From Glandiceps talaboti (taxonomy: Eukaryota > Hemichordata > Enteropneusta > Spengelidae), in the NCBI RefSeq assembly GCF_964340395.1, contig NC_135554.1, positions 27,585,092 through 27,649,091 on the forward strand: a DNA stretch of 64,000 nucleotides, given 5' to 3'. The translations under genes were made by a program, and so were the position numbers. This document shows, piece by piece, positions 12,986 through 27,000 of the stretch. Position 1 is the first letter of the stretch, and every line of letters begins with the position of its first letter. The notes beneath the pieces are model-generated. The model was not told where the DNA came from. It saw only the letters and a list, made by a program, of their open reading frames with translations, and did no database searches.

Positions 12986-14248
12986 AACAGTTCAACAATG
13001 ATTTGTAGTTTGCAAAGAAATGTATAAATAACAAATAAAATATGAACTTGCAAATTTGTTTATTTTGATGCAAAATGGTAAATTAATATACACATGTATA
13101 TACATGGAAAATTTATGTATAAGTTATGTATAATTTATGTATAAGGTTTTCCAGATATCGTAATGCATAAAATGCATTTATACTGAAAATAAATGTTGGC
13201 TTGTAATGCATCGATCCATACAGCTTTGAGAGTTAAGAACCTACATCACTTGTAAATTGCTTATTTCTACCTGACGAATTTGCAGAACATCTCCATTGTA
13301 CCCAGATAACTTGAAGTACTTTACAAAGTTCATTCTGATTGGTCTGAAAACAAAGGAAACAAGCACATCTGTTGGCATGGCAATTGGTAATGAGTTATAA
13401 AGTATGTTTTCCAATCAGTAGCAACCTTGTGATAGCTTCACATTGCCCCATTATACAAGGTGTGGCAAACATTATTATTCATTTTTATACAATGCACGCG
13501 CCAAGTTGAACAAGAAATATGGAATATATGGTCTGGTTGTTCTACATCATGACAATACACATCTACGTCAATGGTTCTACTGTATTTGAAATATGAGTCA
13601 AAACATTTAAAATTGTCATTATTTCCCTCCAATTTTTCTTTGCTATTGCTGGCACTGGTATAATTATGTTCTTCTCCAATATTTTTCTTAATTCAGCCAG
13701 AATCAACTCATATTGATAAAGGCCCCTTAGGTCACTAATATTTTTCTTTATTCAGCCAGAATCAACTCATATTGATAAAGGCCCCTTAGGTCACTAATAT
13801 TTTTCTTTGCTGAATGAAGAAAAATATTGGGGGATAACATCTGAGTGTTGATCTCTACATCTGTGCATTTTAATTCAAACGATCATAGTCTGTCAAATAT
13901 GTCTGTTTCAGGCATTTGCAGAAATCTTGTCATGAAGACTGTCTTAGGTAGACTGGGGAGGAAATAATTTTCTGTTTTGGACATTAAGAGTCATTTGGAA
14001 TCAACAAAAAATTTACAGCATTCACCAAGTAGTATAACTTCCACTTGTTAGCACATGTTTTGTGGGTGCATATATATAGTGTGTTCAATGTACTAGTGGT
14101 TGCTTGGTTTTGTGTGGTTTCTAGAATTCCAGTGCTGATATAGCCTTGACACTAAGGGTGAGACAAGTAGCTCAAAACATCTGTTTAAATATTACTTGTT
14201 TTTCAAGGATTGAAATAATACCATATTTCGTATACTTTCTAAATAATG
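12986..14248. other. No gene seen; one 59-bp duplication with an inverted edge
   Basis: No exon recognised. At about 13681-13798 a 59-bp segment (core cagccagaatcaactcat) is duplicated in tandem. It is followed by a short third start, aatatttttcttt, and its inverted partner aagaaaaatatt at about 13818-13829. Confidence 0.5.
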
Positions 14249-14925
14249 GTACAGTGTATGACTAGGCTGTTGTACTCACAAGGTTACAGTGTATGACTAG
14301 GCTGTTGTACTCACAAGGTTACTGTGTCTGACCAGGATGTTGTACTCACAAGGTTACTGTGTCTGACCAGGATGTTGTACTCACAAGGTTACTGTGTCTG
14401 ACCAGGATGTTGTACTCACAAGGTTACTGTGTCTGACCAGGATGTTGTACTCACAAGGTTACTGTGTCTGACCAGGATGTTGTACTCACAAGGTTACTGT
14501 GTCTGACTAGGATGTTGTACTCACAAGGTTACTGTGTCTGACCAGGATGTTGTACTCACAAGGTTACTGTGTCTGACCAGGATGTTGTACTCACAAGGTT
14601 ACAGTGTATGACTAGGATGTTGTACTTACAAGGTTACAGTGTCTGACCAGGATGTTGTACTCACAAGGTTACAGTGTCTGACCAGGATGTTGTACTTACA
14701 AGGTTACAGTGTATGACTAGGATGTTGTACTCACAAGGTTACTGTGTCTGACCAGGATGTTGTACTCACAAGGTTACTGTGTCTGACCAGGATGTTGTAC
14801 TCACAAGGTTACAGTGTATGACTAGGATGTTGTACTCACAAGGTTACTGTGTCTGACCAGGATGTTGTACTCACAAGGTTACTGTGTCTGACCAGGATGT
14901 TGTACTCACAAGGTTACAGTTATTC
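14249..14925. repeat. 35-bp minisatellite, about 19 copies
   Basis: Head-to-tail units of 35 bp with the core aggatgttgtactcacaagg and two main variants, actgtgtctgacca and acagtgtatgacta, mixed along the array. It ends about 170 bp upstream of the first exon I can recognise in the peptidase gene and is probably intronic. Confidence 0.92.
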
Positions 14926-15095
14926 ATACATGCAGACTTCAAGAGAATTTGTTCTTAGTTTCATTAATATATATGCAAACTGCATCATCATGCTCATGGC
15001 ACATGACTTGTCTTTTGTACATTGGTGAAAACTTAAGATGTTGTAAATTGTAATTTATAAGACTAAGTTTATATTGTTGTCTTTCTTATCTGCAG

Positions 15096-18000
15096 GCTTT
15101 GGCTGATAATGATGTCGACTATAGCGTGGACCGTAATATGCTTGATTTCCCACAACATGTGTCACCTGATAAAGACATTAGAGAAGCTAGCACTGAGGCA
15201 GATAAGAAGTTATCAGATTTTGACGTTGAAATGAGGTGAGTTTTATCACGTCACTTTCTTCTTATCATTGTTTATGAGCTTCATTTAGAGACATCTGTCT
15301 TTATCGTTGCCATGGTTATTACATTAGCCTATTGGTGATAAAAATGCAATAAATGTAAGTCAATGCTAAAATCTTACATCTGCTTTTTATTGTCATTGTA
15401 TACATGATTATTCTGTTAGTATGTTGATAATAAACATGCAATAATGTACTTTTGTCCTAAAATGTTGTATCTTTTTTTATTGTTGTTGTGTACATGGTTA
15501 TATTGGTCTTTTGATAATAAAAGGGCAGTAATTGTAAAATCCTGCTAAAGTCTGACATTTTCCTCTATGTCATCATATTTCACGGTTTATTCTAAGTCTG
15601 CAATATTCTGTATGTGATTATCTTCTCTTGTGTCATCATTATTTTACAAACAAATAGCAGAGTTAAAATGAAGATTTATTACTTAATTTGTTTGACACAT
15701 CCCAATTTCAGTGGCAAAATATGACAGGTGCCAATTTATTTTCACCCATCATCTGCACAGTAACTTTGTTATTACATTTTGTAGAAAATGAAAAAGTGTG
15801 GCACAAGTTTGATAAATTTTGCCAATGAATATGATATTTTGACCCCGAGACCTGTTAATGTTTATTCTCTATCTGTTAATATTTTTTTCACTTGTGTTTC
15901 TTTTAAATTTGCATATTTAAATTTACATATTTAATTTGCATATTTGTTCACTTCAGTTGCTTGATTCATGCATATCAAATGATTTAATTTGCATACTGAC
16001 CAGTCTCTAAGTTGCCTTGCTTGATTCATGCGTATTAAGCAATTGTAAGCAACTTTGTAAGTTGCATGCATAATTTGTATATTTATGACTTTGTGCTATA
16101 TTTTTTTCATAACAAAAGTTACAAGAAAGATGTGAATGCTTGGCTAATAGGGATAGTATTAGTAAATTATCGTAGTTCTTTTTGACCCAGTATTGTCACC
16201 ATTTTACTTATTTCTAAGTTTATAGACACTGGTACAACATAATAGCAATGGAGACTTTAGAGATGCTACTGTTGAAAGTGATGTGAATTGAGTTTATTTT
16301 GAGAAAATAGGAAATGAAGAATCTTTAAGAAGGAATTTTTTCAAAATGAAAAAAAACAAAAAACATTTTAAATTTATTACACCCAATGGTTTCATTAAAT
16401 GGAATTATGATATCTTCAATAAACAACTATTAAATGGCAGTAAATCTATATCTGTACAGAAATGTGGATATTGTATTGGGAGGAACTCATTCCAGACAGG
16501 TTTATGTGTGTTGGGAATTTTGATTCATAGTCAGTCAAAAAGTAATCATTTGTATCTGAGCCTACTTTCAAAGAAAAAAATATAAAATAAGTATCCTGTC
16601 CAGGCGACAGTACAAACAATATAGATGTGCAGTGATTTGAAAGAAAAAGGTCCCCCCAAGTGCTGTACTTATAATGCTTCCCATGTTCTTATATCCCTTA
16701 GGCCATTCATAAATTCTTTACACCTGCACCTCATTTGCATATCACAGATGGCTGCCTTTTTTATTGTAGTGCAACTGTATGATAGCTACACAGTAAAAAT
16801 GGTCCATTGATCATCATAAAAATGTTCAAACTCTACAGTTTATGGTGTAACAAACATGGATATTACCATTGATGTATTTATTACGTGTGTAGAAGAATAA
16901 TGAATAATGACTTTCTAAAAGAGATCTCTCATTGAGATGGCATTATTTTTTCAGCAGCCATGCCACTTATATGAAGGCCATTGTCATACATCAGATACTT
17001 GCCTTATACACTTAATCTAAAGAGGTGTGTTTGATTTAATGAGATTAAAGCCAAGGAAATGGTCAAAGTGAGTCATTATAGAGGTATAAATTATTACTAG
17101 GGATCACCAAGTTGACATGACACACACATGGGTCCCTGATTGCTTGATTATGGATGTCACTGTCGCTAAGTACATACAAACTATGTATTCAGCAATGTTA
17201 TAGGCCTCAGAAAAGGTTTATGGTTTACCTTGTTCGAGAAATCTCCAATTCAGAAAAAAATCAGAGATCGTCATGCAAATCTATAGGACAGGGTGGAATA
17301 TGATGTTAAAATTAGCATATTTTAGAATCTTAACTAAAGAAAATTATGAATCCCAAATTTTATCATTTCAAAATATGTCAGAGCAAGGTTTTATATGACA
17401 TAGTTTGGAAAGATTTGTAGGAAAATTGGTTCCTGACTTGCTACCATAATTATTAAAATAACCATTGGCAAATATATATCCTCTGACATGATCTACATGT
17501 GCATAAAATGATGGAACATTTGAAAAACATCACATTTGTGTCTTTACTGTAACAGCCATAGTGCAGTTCACTGGCCCTGTTTGATACAACCACACACAAA
17601 CCTATAAGAAGTAAATGTACACGTTACACTTCAAGATTCATCAAGCATTTTGTCTAAATGAAATAAAGTAATTAGACATATTGCAACTAGACACAGACAC
17701 ACAGGTGCCAATGTTTGGATGTCTTCATGGTGGCACAGTTGTTCTTTTCATTTAGACACAAACTATCACTATCTAAAAGTGTAGCATGTTAATTGTTTCT
17801 GGGTGGTTGGACCAAAACAGAGCTGGTCAACAGTGAACTTGTAATGGGCTGTATGCTGGTATTATTCAAATTATGATTGATTGACACCACAGGTAAAGGT
17901 CAACCCAATCTCAATGCAATGTATGTGTTTTCTTTACTGTCTATGTAGTATGCGTCAGGATGTGTATGACAACCTAGTTGCCTTAAAAGCTAAAGTTAAT

Positions 18001-21000
18001 GTCGATGAACTGGAACCAGAAGCTAAACGATACTTGGAGAAATTGATTAAATTGGGCACAAGAAATGGTAAGCTTTAAGGAAATATTCACTGTTTAATAC
18101 ATGTAGTAATGTTTTGCATTTCTGTCTGTTACATGTAATGAGTGAACTGTACATACATACATTCTACACTGCTAAAGTCTAGCAGGCATGTAAACATTAC
18201 TGTACCAGTGCTGTTGTACATCAATGTCATGGCATAGCAACTACAGCCATGTAACTAGGCTGATTCCACAGTGTTGCTACAATGTTGTAGACATTTGGCT
18301 GTGTACATTCTCACTTAGTATTTTATCTTTGAATAAACAAATGATATAAGATGTGTCATTGGAGGATTTCAGGTGTTGCCATTAGGAAGGAGGCCACTGG
18401 GTTGCCTCTGTGAGGTGCCTGTAAGGTGCTCAATGTCAAGAGATATGTCTTACAGCAATTGTGTATTACTTATAGTACACAACAGTTTTTCATATTTCAT
18501 AAAATGTCAGTCAAATGTTTGAAATAACTGAAAGTTGTGAAGAGAAAGCATCAACAATCTGTCATCTCAAAACATAAAACATAAAAAGAGAGAATGATAA
18601 TTCTTCATCGTCTGTATGTCTAAAATGTCTACTGTGTGTTTTTTAAACTCAGGTCTACATCAACCAAAGGACGTTCAAGACCAAATTAAAACTCTGAAAA
18701 AAAGAGAAAGTGACATCAGTATCGACTTCAACAAAAATCTGAATGAAGAAAATACTGTCCTTGACTTTGTGGATGAAGACTTAGGTAGGTAAATACAAGG
18801 CTGTGCTTGATGTAAGACATTCTATGATTGGTTAGAATTACTTAACTTGGTATTAAGAGGTTTTTACAGCCAGTTACAAGAGATGTTGTAACATAAATTA
18901 ACGCAAAACTGAAATTAACAAACAAACATGTAACATAATTAAAATTTGAGAGAGAGTACATGAAAATGTTCCAGTTGATGTTATGTATATACACCCTTTT
19001 ATTTCCATTGTTTTTAATCACACACAAGCTAGGTTGAAGGTGCTCAAACAAAAATATGGGTTTTATAGCCTGGTCATTCTGTGTCATATGAACAACTCAC
19101 TTCTCCATCATGATGTGTTCTGTAGTACTCAAAATATGAGGAATATTGGAATAACTAAATATAATCTTTATGATGGTTTACTGTCATGACTGAAAAATAA
19201 TGATTTTATTTTTGTTTTTAAATAGCTGGTTTACCTGAAGATTTTATCAAGCGTTTAGATAGAGTAAGTAACCATAGATACTGATATCAAGTAACCATAG
19301 ATACTGATATCAAGTAACCATAGATACTGATATCAAGTAACCATAGATACTGATATCAAGTAACCATAGATATTGATATCAAGTACAAATACATCAATGA
19401 ATTGTGTTCCTTTTTTATATGAGTTGCAACCTGTGATTGGATAAGTAGGTTTGCCACTGTAAAACAAGTGTGTATAGAATCACAGTCAATCACAGACATG
19501 TTTTTGACAGCACTGACTGACAACATAGTCCTCTCCAGTGAATAGCGCCCTCTAACATATCTGAACTTTTGACAGAAGCTTTCACCAAGCGACGTTAAAG
19601 AAGGAAAGCAGCTCAAAATAAGAACAGATACCACCATCATGAATATAGCATTAATATTCAAATTTTCAACTTTACTCATATCTGTTAAAATCTTGACTGT
19701 TGTAAGGTGCTACCAATATTTTATGCAATACCACTAGCTGGCACATTATGCCCATTATGTACATGACCAAAAGAGGGTATTTGTCATATGTAACACCCAC
19801 CACTAGAGGGCACTATTCATCTCTCACATGACTAGAAGGATAGCTCTTTTACATATTTTAGACAAATTTTATGGGCATGTTCAGGATAAAAGTAGTTAGC
19901 GATCTGGTAGAATGGTGCTGAATCTGTGTCTATGCTCACTCTCATCAGCTATGAGGGTTATCATAGTTACAGTTCAAGCACTGTGTGGACAGGCTAGCTA
20001 ACAGATTGCTAATGGCTTTTATCCAGAACTCACCCGTTGGTTGCTTGGCAACTGGTACTCTGGCTACTAGAGAGCACAAGTCACCTTGATCTCACTTGTA
20101 GCAGATGAAGATATGATACTGTATGTGAAACTGTGCATATCTTCATTCAGAATTCCTTACTTCTTTTTTAAGATAACCTTTCTCTCAGTTGAGTGATTCT
20201 GTGTTCTTACTTATATCTGTCATCTCTACAACACAAGTGGACCTATCATAATTGGATTCCTACTAAATCTTATCATGTCTGTATCACTCTGTTAGAACTC
20301 ATCATCTCACTGTGTGGACCCTTTTAGTTGAGTTATGACCCCATTCAAATCACGACATTTATTAGTGACAAATTCAGATTTAGATTTTAATGTAGTGAAG
20401 TTATTATGGATAGTAGACAGCAACTCAGAACTGTCTTTTACAATAATACCAATTGACAAGTTAGAGTGCATTTAATACTGTATTCCATATAAACATTTCA
20501 GAATGTACATGAGTGATAACATTTCAACCAATTGAATACACACAACATACTGTTGATAAGCTGAGAGCTCTCGACTGCAGTCAGTCTTGTTCACTCCATG
20601 ATAGAGGGCGCTATTTATGATCATGTCACAATTTTAGTATTCATGAGTCTACAACAGTTGAATTACACCAGCACATATGTACTTACTTTTAACTCAACCT
20701 CATAATTTGCATGTTGCCATGACACTGACTAGTCAATACAAATGACAATACTGATTGAAAATTATTGAAAATTTCTTTTTTGAAATGAAAATCAAAGACA
20801 CCTCAGTGTTTTTTTATCAATACTTTGATTCAGCACATTTTAAATAGAACCCAATCATAGTTTCTAATACCCATTTATGAAATAATTGTTAAACCGAGAC
20901 ATGCATTTTAATGCCCATAATGTTTGAACTCTAATACTTTTTTCATGTCCCATTCCTAAAATAGTTGAACCCAGACATACAATTTTAATACCCCATTACA

Positions 21001-24000
21001 AAAAATGGTTGAACCCAGGTATACATTTTGTAATGTCCCCCATTACAAAAAATGGTTGAACCCAGACAAATTACGCTGTGCTGGGGCGTCCTCGCGCATC
21101 AGCCAATGGTTTTAGAAAGATCGAACTGTTCAGGACTAAACATATCGTATAGTATTAAAAATAGTTGGACCCATACATACATTCTTTAATGTCCAACATT
21201 GACAATCTCTATCTTACTTCATGTCACCATGTACTGTATTTAGGTGGTGGTAAGTATATCACTAGCTAACAGGGTCTATTCCTTTACTCTGTCTTTCTCT
21301 GCTTCCACTGGCCTTCAATATACTACACCTTCAGATACCTTTCCCTTGCAAGAAATTCCCCCGTGGATATTTCTGGGACTGCTTTCGAAAATACCAACAG
21401 CAAGTAGGTAGTGGTAGTTTTACTTAGTTCTCAACTCTCCACTTTTACTTCATCTCCTACTTGTGGTAGTGTTAGATATAATGTCCTCTCTTAAATATGC
21501 TTATGCCTAGTTGTCGAAGGTCAAATGTCAAAGGTCAAAGATCATATGTCAAAATGTTAAGACAACTTCTGAAATATGAAAATGTCAATATACAATTTTA
21601 TTTAAAATATATCATTTTCTTTGTATCAAAAATTTTTGTGTGGAAACTTTGCAATTTTGTAAAATACGACAGATTTTCCAATTTCACTTTGACAACAATT
21701 GTGATCTTTCATTTAATTTGATGTTTGACTGTTTGTTCATTGCCAAGCATAAACATTGTAAGAGGTGTTGTAGTCCCTCCCTTCTATTCATACATCATTT
21801 ACTGAATGCATGCTTTTTGCATGCCTTTACTAATTCCACAAGTCAAAGTTACCTTTCCAATTTATATCAGCCAGATCCAGAGATATTACAAAACCTTGAC
21901 TAAGTTTGGAATCAACCAAACCAACATATCATCCTTCATGAAAATAACTCCATCTTGCCATGTCTTTGTTTGTCATGTGATTTACATGTGACTGCAAGTA
22001 CCAGGATGTAAGACCTTGGGTCAAATGTCAGAATTTTTTTTAATGTGAATGTTCTCAGCCAATTCAAATTTTTGTCACTTATTTTCCAGAATGCTGAAAA
22101 GAGATGTAAAGTGTCACTGAAATACCCGGATTATTTCCCAATCATGAGAAAATGCCGTGTTCCAGAAACCAGACAGAAAATGGAACATGCTTTTAATTCT
22201 AGGTGAGTTTTAGAAACAAGGAAAGGCATTGAAGTTTTGTAATAAGGAAGTCTGTTGGTTCCATGATGCATTGCATGCTTCCCATAAATATACCATGCAT
22301 GCTCAGAGGGTTGTACATACAAACAGGGCACAGGTCAAGGTTGAAAGGTCATGTTAATTGTTCAATACAGAATATTCCTAGGTTCCATGATAGAGAATGC
22401 CCTTACTTTACAACACAAATATTCTTAACCAGCAGTGTTTATAGTCTGTACAGGTATGCTGTGATGGGGCACTCTTACACATCAGTCGGCCCTCTCAGAG
22501 AGGAGGCTGTTGAGGGTGGAACGACACGATGTATCTTACAGTCTACAGTATTTTACCAATGTAACTTTGAGGTGTTTACCTTACAGGTCTCCATCTTGGA
22601 TTATGAGTAAAATCTAAAAACTTACATTATAATAATTTGTGAATATCAGTTGTGCTTTTATTTTCTTTCTAGGTGTATTGAGGAAAATACCAAGATTTTG
22701 GAAGAGCTTGTAGAAATAAGACAGAAGGTATGAATATATTTAGACAACATGTATAGTTTTCATGCCACTACTTGGTAGTTGTTGAAGTGCGCCCTCTATC
22801 TAGAATAATGGCTTATTTTTCAGTGTCGGTGTGACGTCTTTTTTGTATCTTCCATATGCAGTTCCTTGTATCACAGTTTCTTATTACAAACACTTAAATT
22901 CATGGAATTTATTTTGCAAATTAAACTTTGTCATCTTAATCTGACCCCTATAATATTATGTCCCATTTCAACTTGAAAACAATTCATGTGAAATACATTA
23001 TAGTAAGTGTGAAAGTATGAAAAACTTGTAGAATCACTGCAAGTAGAAATATACTAACAATCAGAGAATGTCCAAAAGTGTAATCAAGGCCTGTAAAAGA
23101 TTTCATGGTTATCACTTATACTGAACCCTGCTGTGTTATAGATATCTGAAAAACTTCTTAAGATTCATGAATATTCAGTGTGTATCTAATAAATATTCAT
23201 GTCTGCTAAGTACCCATAATGTAATGGTGTTACACTGAAAGAACACTAGAGGTGAAAAAGAGTTTCAATTTGGTGTTGCTTGGCAGCTGAGTGAAATATA
23301 TGTAACATGAAATCATGAAATGACTCTCCAGAACCCAAAGTTTATAAAAAATAATACCTTTATTTCCTGGCATGGCATTCCCCTTTATCTGACTGTGGAA
23401 ATATTAGCATATTCATTTTTCATCATTTGATGACTTACAGAAAGCGGACCTTCTAGGATACAAAACCCATGCCGATTTTATACTTGAACTTCGTATGGCT
23501 AAGAATCCTACTGCAGTTTCAGATTTCCTGAAAGACTTAGCTGAAAGGTTACGACCTCTCCAAAAAGAAGAATTGGATGTCATGCTACAGTATAAGAAGG
23601 AAGAGGTATGTGACTACTCCCATCATGCACTGGGCATGTTAGCATATTGTGTGTCATGTGATGTGTTGATAGCCAATAGAATTTGTTCTCTACTAAACAT
23701 CAACTATGTATAAGAAGGAAGAGGTATGTGACTACTTCCAGCAGTCACTGACCCATCATGCACTGGGCATATTAGCATATTGTGTGTCATGTGATGTGCT
23801 GATAGCCAATAGAATTTGTTCTCTACTAAACATCAACTATGTATAAGAAGGAAGAGGTATGTGATTACTCCCAGCAGTCACTGACCCATCATGCACTGGG
23901 CATATTAGCATATTGTGTGTCATGTGATGTGCTGATAGCCAATAGAATTTGTTCTCTACTAAACATCAACTATGTGCTATTCTACAAAATTCAATAATCA

Positions 24001-27000
24001 GTCAGCATGTATTTACTTGTTTTTTTAACGTCTTAGTCTTGAATTTTTATACCATGCTTCCACCAAACCTTTGAAAATTGGATATAAGATATTGATTGTT
24101 TGATGTGATTCTATTTTGATTAGAGTGAGCAGTACAACCTAGACAATGATGAAAAGATTAATCTATGGGATATGAGATATTATATGACAATGGTGGAGGA
24201 GAGAAAGTATGCTGTAGATCAAAATACATTAAAGGAATATTTTCCTATGGAAGTGGTTACTAAAGGACTTCTAGATATATATCAGGTAAGAAAAGTGACA
24301 GACCATACTGTTCGCCGCCCATTTCCCCCCCCCCTCCAATCTAATGCAAGGTGTGCCTGCATGTTAGCCATACTCCCATGTGAAATTTCTAGTGAATTGC
24401 ATAGATAATGAGACTTTGTCAGCTGACTGGTACATTCAACCCAACATTCTTAAACCACTCCAAAACATCTCTACTGAATTTGCTATTTTGACGATTTTTG
24501 TGTGCCTTTTTTCAGGAACTTCTCGGTCTAATATTTAAAGAAATAAAGAATCCACCTGTTTGGGATAAAGAAGTAAAAATGGTATGTCACTTATACACAC
24601 GTTGCTATTGTTGACTTCAGTTATAATGAAAATTTGATTTTATTTTTGGGTGATTTTCATATTTTTGTTGTTTTTGTGTCATTTTAGCAAGGTGACACTT
24701 GTCTATAAACAAGTTTATTAGAAGTATATTATCCTATCATATACCCAGTATTGCTTCCAATCTAATTTAGTTGAGAGCCTATTGAGAGTATTGAACCTAT
24801 GCAGTAATTTTCTGTATCACACTGTGGCACAATTTGTACAAGTGGTGCACTCATCAATATTTGTTCACTCAGTGATCAACTCACTATCAAGTTATGTGGT
24901 TGTGTGATTTAAATGATGTGTTAATGCCAGTTGAATTCTACGTTGCATCACACCACACCACACCACATCACATCACATCACATCACATCACATCACATCA
25001 CACCACACCACACACCACACCACACCACACCACATCACATCACATCACATCCCATCACATCCCTTCACATCGCATCACATCACACCACATATTCACGTCT
25101 TCACTATCACTTGCTAGGTGTTCCCCAAACAACAATATTTGGAAAGGGGAAAAAATGACATTGCATATCTCTTTCATTCTCTTTACAGTTCAGTGTTAAT
25201 GACCAAGCTACTGGTGAATTCATGGGTCATTTTTACCTAGATCTTTATCCAAGAGAAGGTAAATTTGGTCATGCAGCATGTTTTGGTCTTCAACCCAGCT
25301 GTCTTCTTGCTGATGGTAAACGTCAACCTGCAGCTGCAGCTATGGTGGCTAATTTCACCAAGCCAACTGATGAAAAGCCGTCCCTTCTAACTCATGACGA
25401 GGTACTTGTTTAATAATACCCAAGTAATACAAAGTAACTGTGTGCAATAATCATTTATTGCATTCATATCAGGTGCAACAATTGTTTCTTGCATTCATAT
25501 AAGGCGCAACATATATAATCGTACATAGGTATAAATGGACAAAATAAAAATAGTTGGGTGTTCACAATAACTCGACCGATCCTAGTTTAAGTGCACCCTA
25601 AACATTTTTTAACATTAACCAAAGTAAAATTTGTACAGATGTGTCATACTTCTATATTTAGTTGTTATGGCAGATGCAGCAAAGCAGTGAATGCAGCAAG
25701 TTTTCTTTCACAGTCTGTGAAATTAGAGTGCACCTGGCATGTCCTTCCTTTCTATGTCACAATAAATAAGACAACAGTAATAAGACAGTGTGTAAAATTA
25801 TTGTATTGACATATTCAAATCTGCTTTATCATCATTGCAGGTAGAAACATTTTTCCATGAATTTGGTCACGTAATGCACCAGATATGTGCCAAAGCCAAG
25901 TATCGCCTCTTCAGGTACTCATTTTTGGCAGCTTGCCAAAACTAAATGCTCAAGGGAGACTGGTTGTCTGATTTCAATACTAAGGAGTAGCACAAATGTA
26001 GTCTCGCCACTTTGCATAATGTTACTAACAACCAGATGTACCATGCATTGATGACATTTCACTAAGTTGCATAAAATTTGGAAAACTGATCCTCAAAACA
26101 AACTTTTTGCAATTTGGATGTTTGCATCAAGATTGTACATTGAAATGTGTTTCCAACAAATATGCCAATTTGTTTATTTATTTCCTGTCATTATGTAATT
26201 GTCACTTACTTTAAATTGGCAAGAAATGAAAGAATGAATGAACATGATATGTTCCTTCTGTCATGGCATTTGATTTTGATGGTTGTCAAGTACATCATGT
26301 AGAAAGCCCCCCAACAACTAACAGACCTGTTGAAGCAATATAATACTGACAGTTGAATGAAATCATACAACAGACTGTAGTATAATCAGAGGGGGTGTAG
26401 ATGGCAACCATACTCACTTGAGCATTGTTACAAAGGATTATGATATTGTCGGCGGGTGTTTACTGTTTGGCATATAACATTTTGTTATTTTCACCCCTCA
26501 TATCAAATCCTCCAACAAAGCTGTGTCTTTGATATTATTTTCATGTAAACAGGCATAAGAAGTCTGCCCAGTTCCACATTTATTTTGAAAATGTAGCTGT
26601 GTGATTTACACAAAACAACAACATATATGCAAATGAGATCATTAGCATGTATATTATTGTAATGAGGTGAGGTGAAAGGTCGTGCTAACTGTAAAACCCC
26701 AGCCACTTTTCAGACCCCTTTCTGCTTGCACTAGCCATACTGACACACATACATACACCACCCATATAGTTCATTTGATCGTTATTTGTGTTTTTTTAGG
26801 TTGAAACTTTCTTTCATGAGTTTGGCCATGTCATGCATGATATTTGTGGCAAAACCAATATGGTGTTTTTCAGGTCAGTTTATAATTTTTTCTGTCGTGT
26901 ACCGGATTATTGGAAACAACATACCTGATTTTACTTGTTTTGCATATCTGTTGCACATTGCTAGCTACATCCAAATTTTTAGAAAAAAATATGTGTATTT

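Noticed and set aside
25841-26873. Second HEFGH exon as an assembly or haplotype duplicate
   Set aside because: The two exons differ at many synonymous sites and the surrounding introns are unrelated, so this is an old exon duplication.
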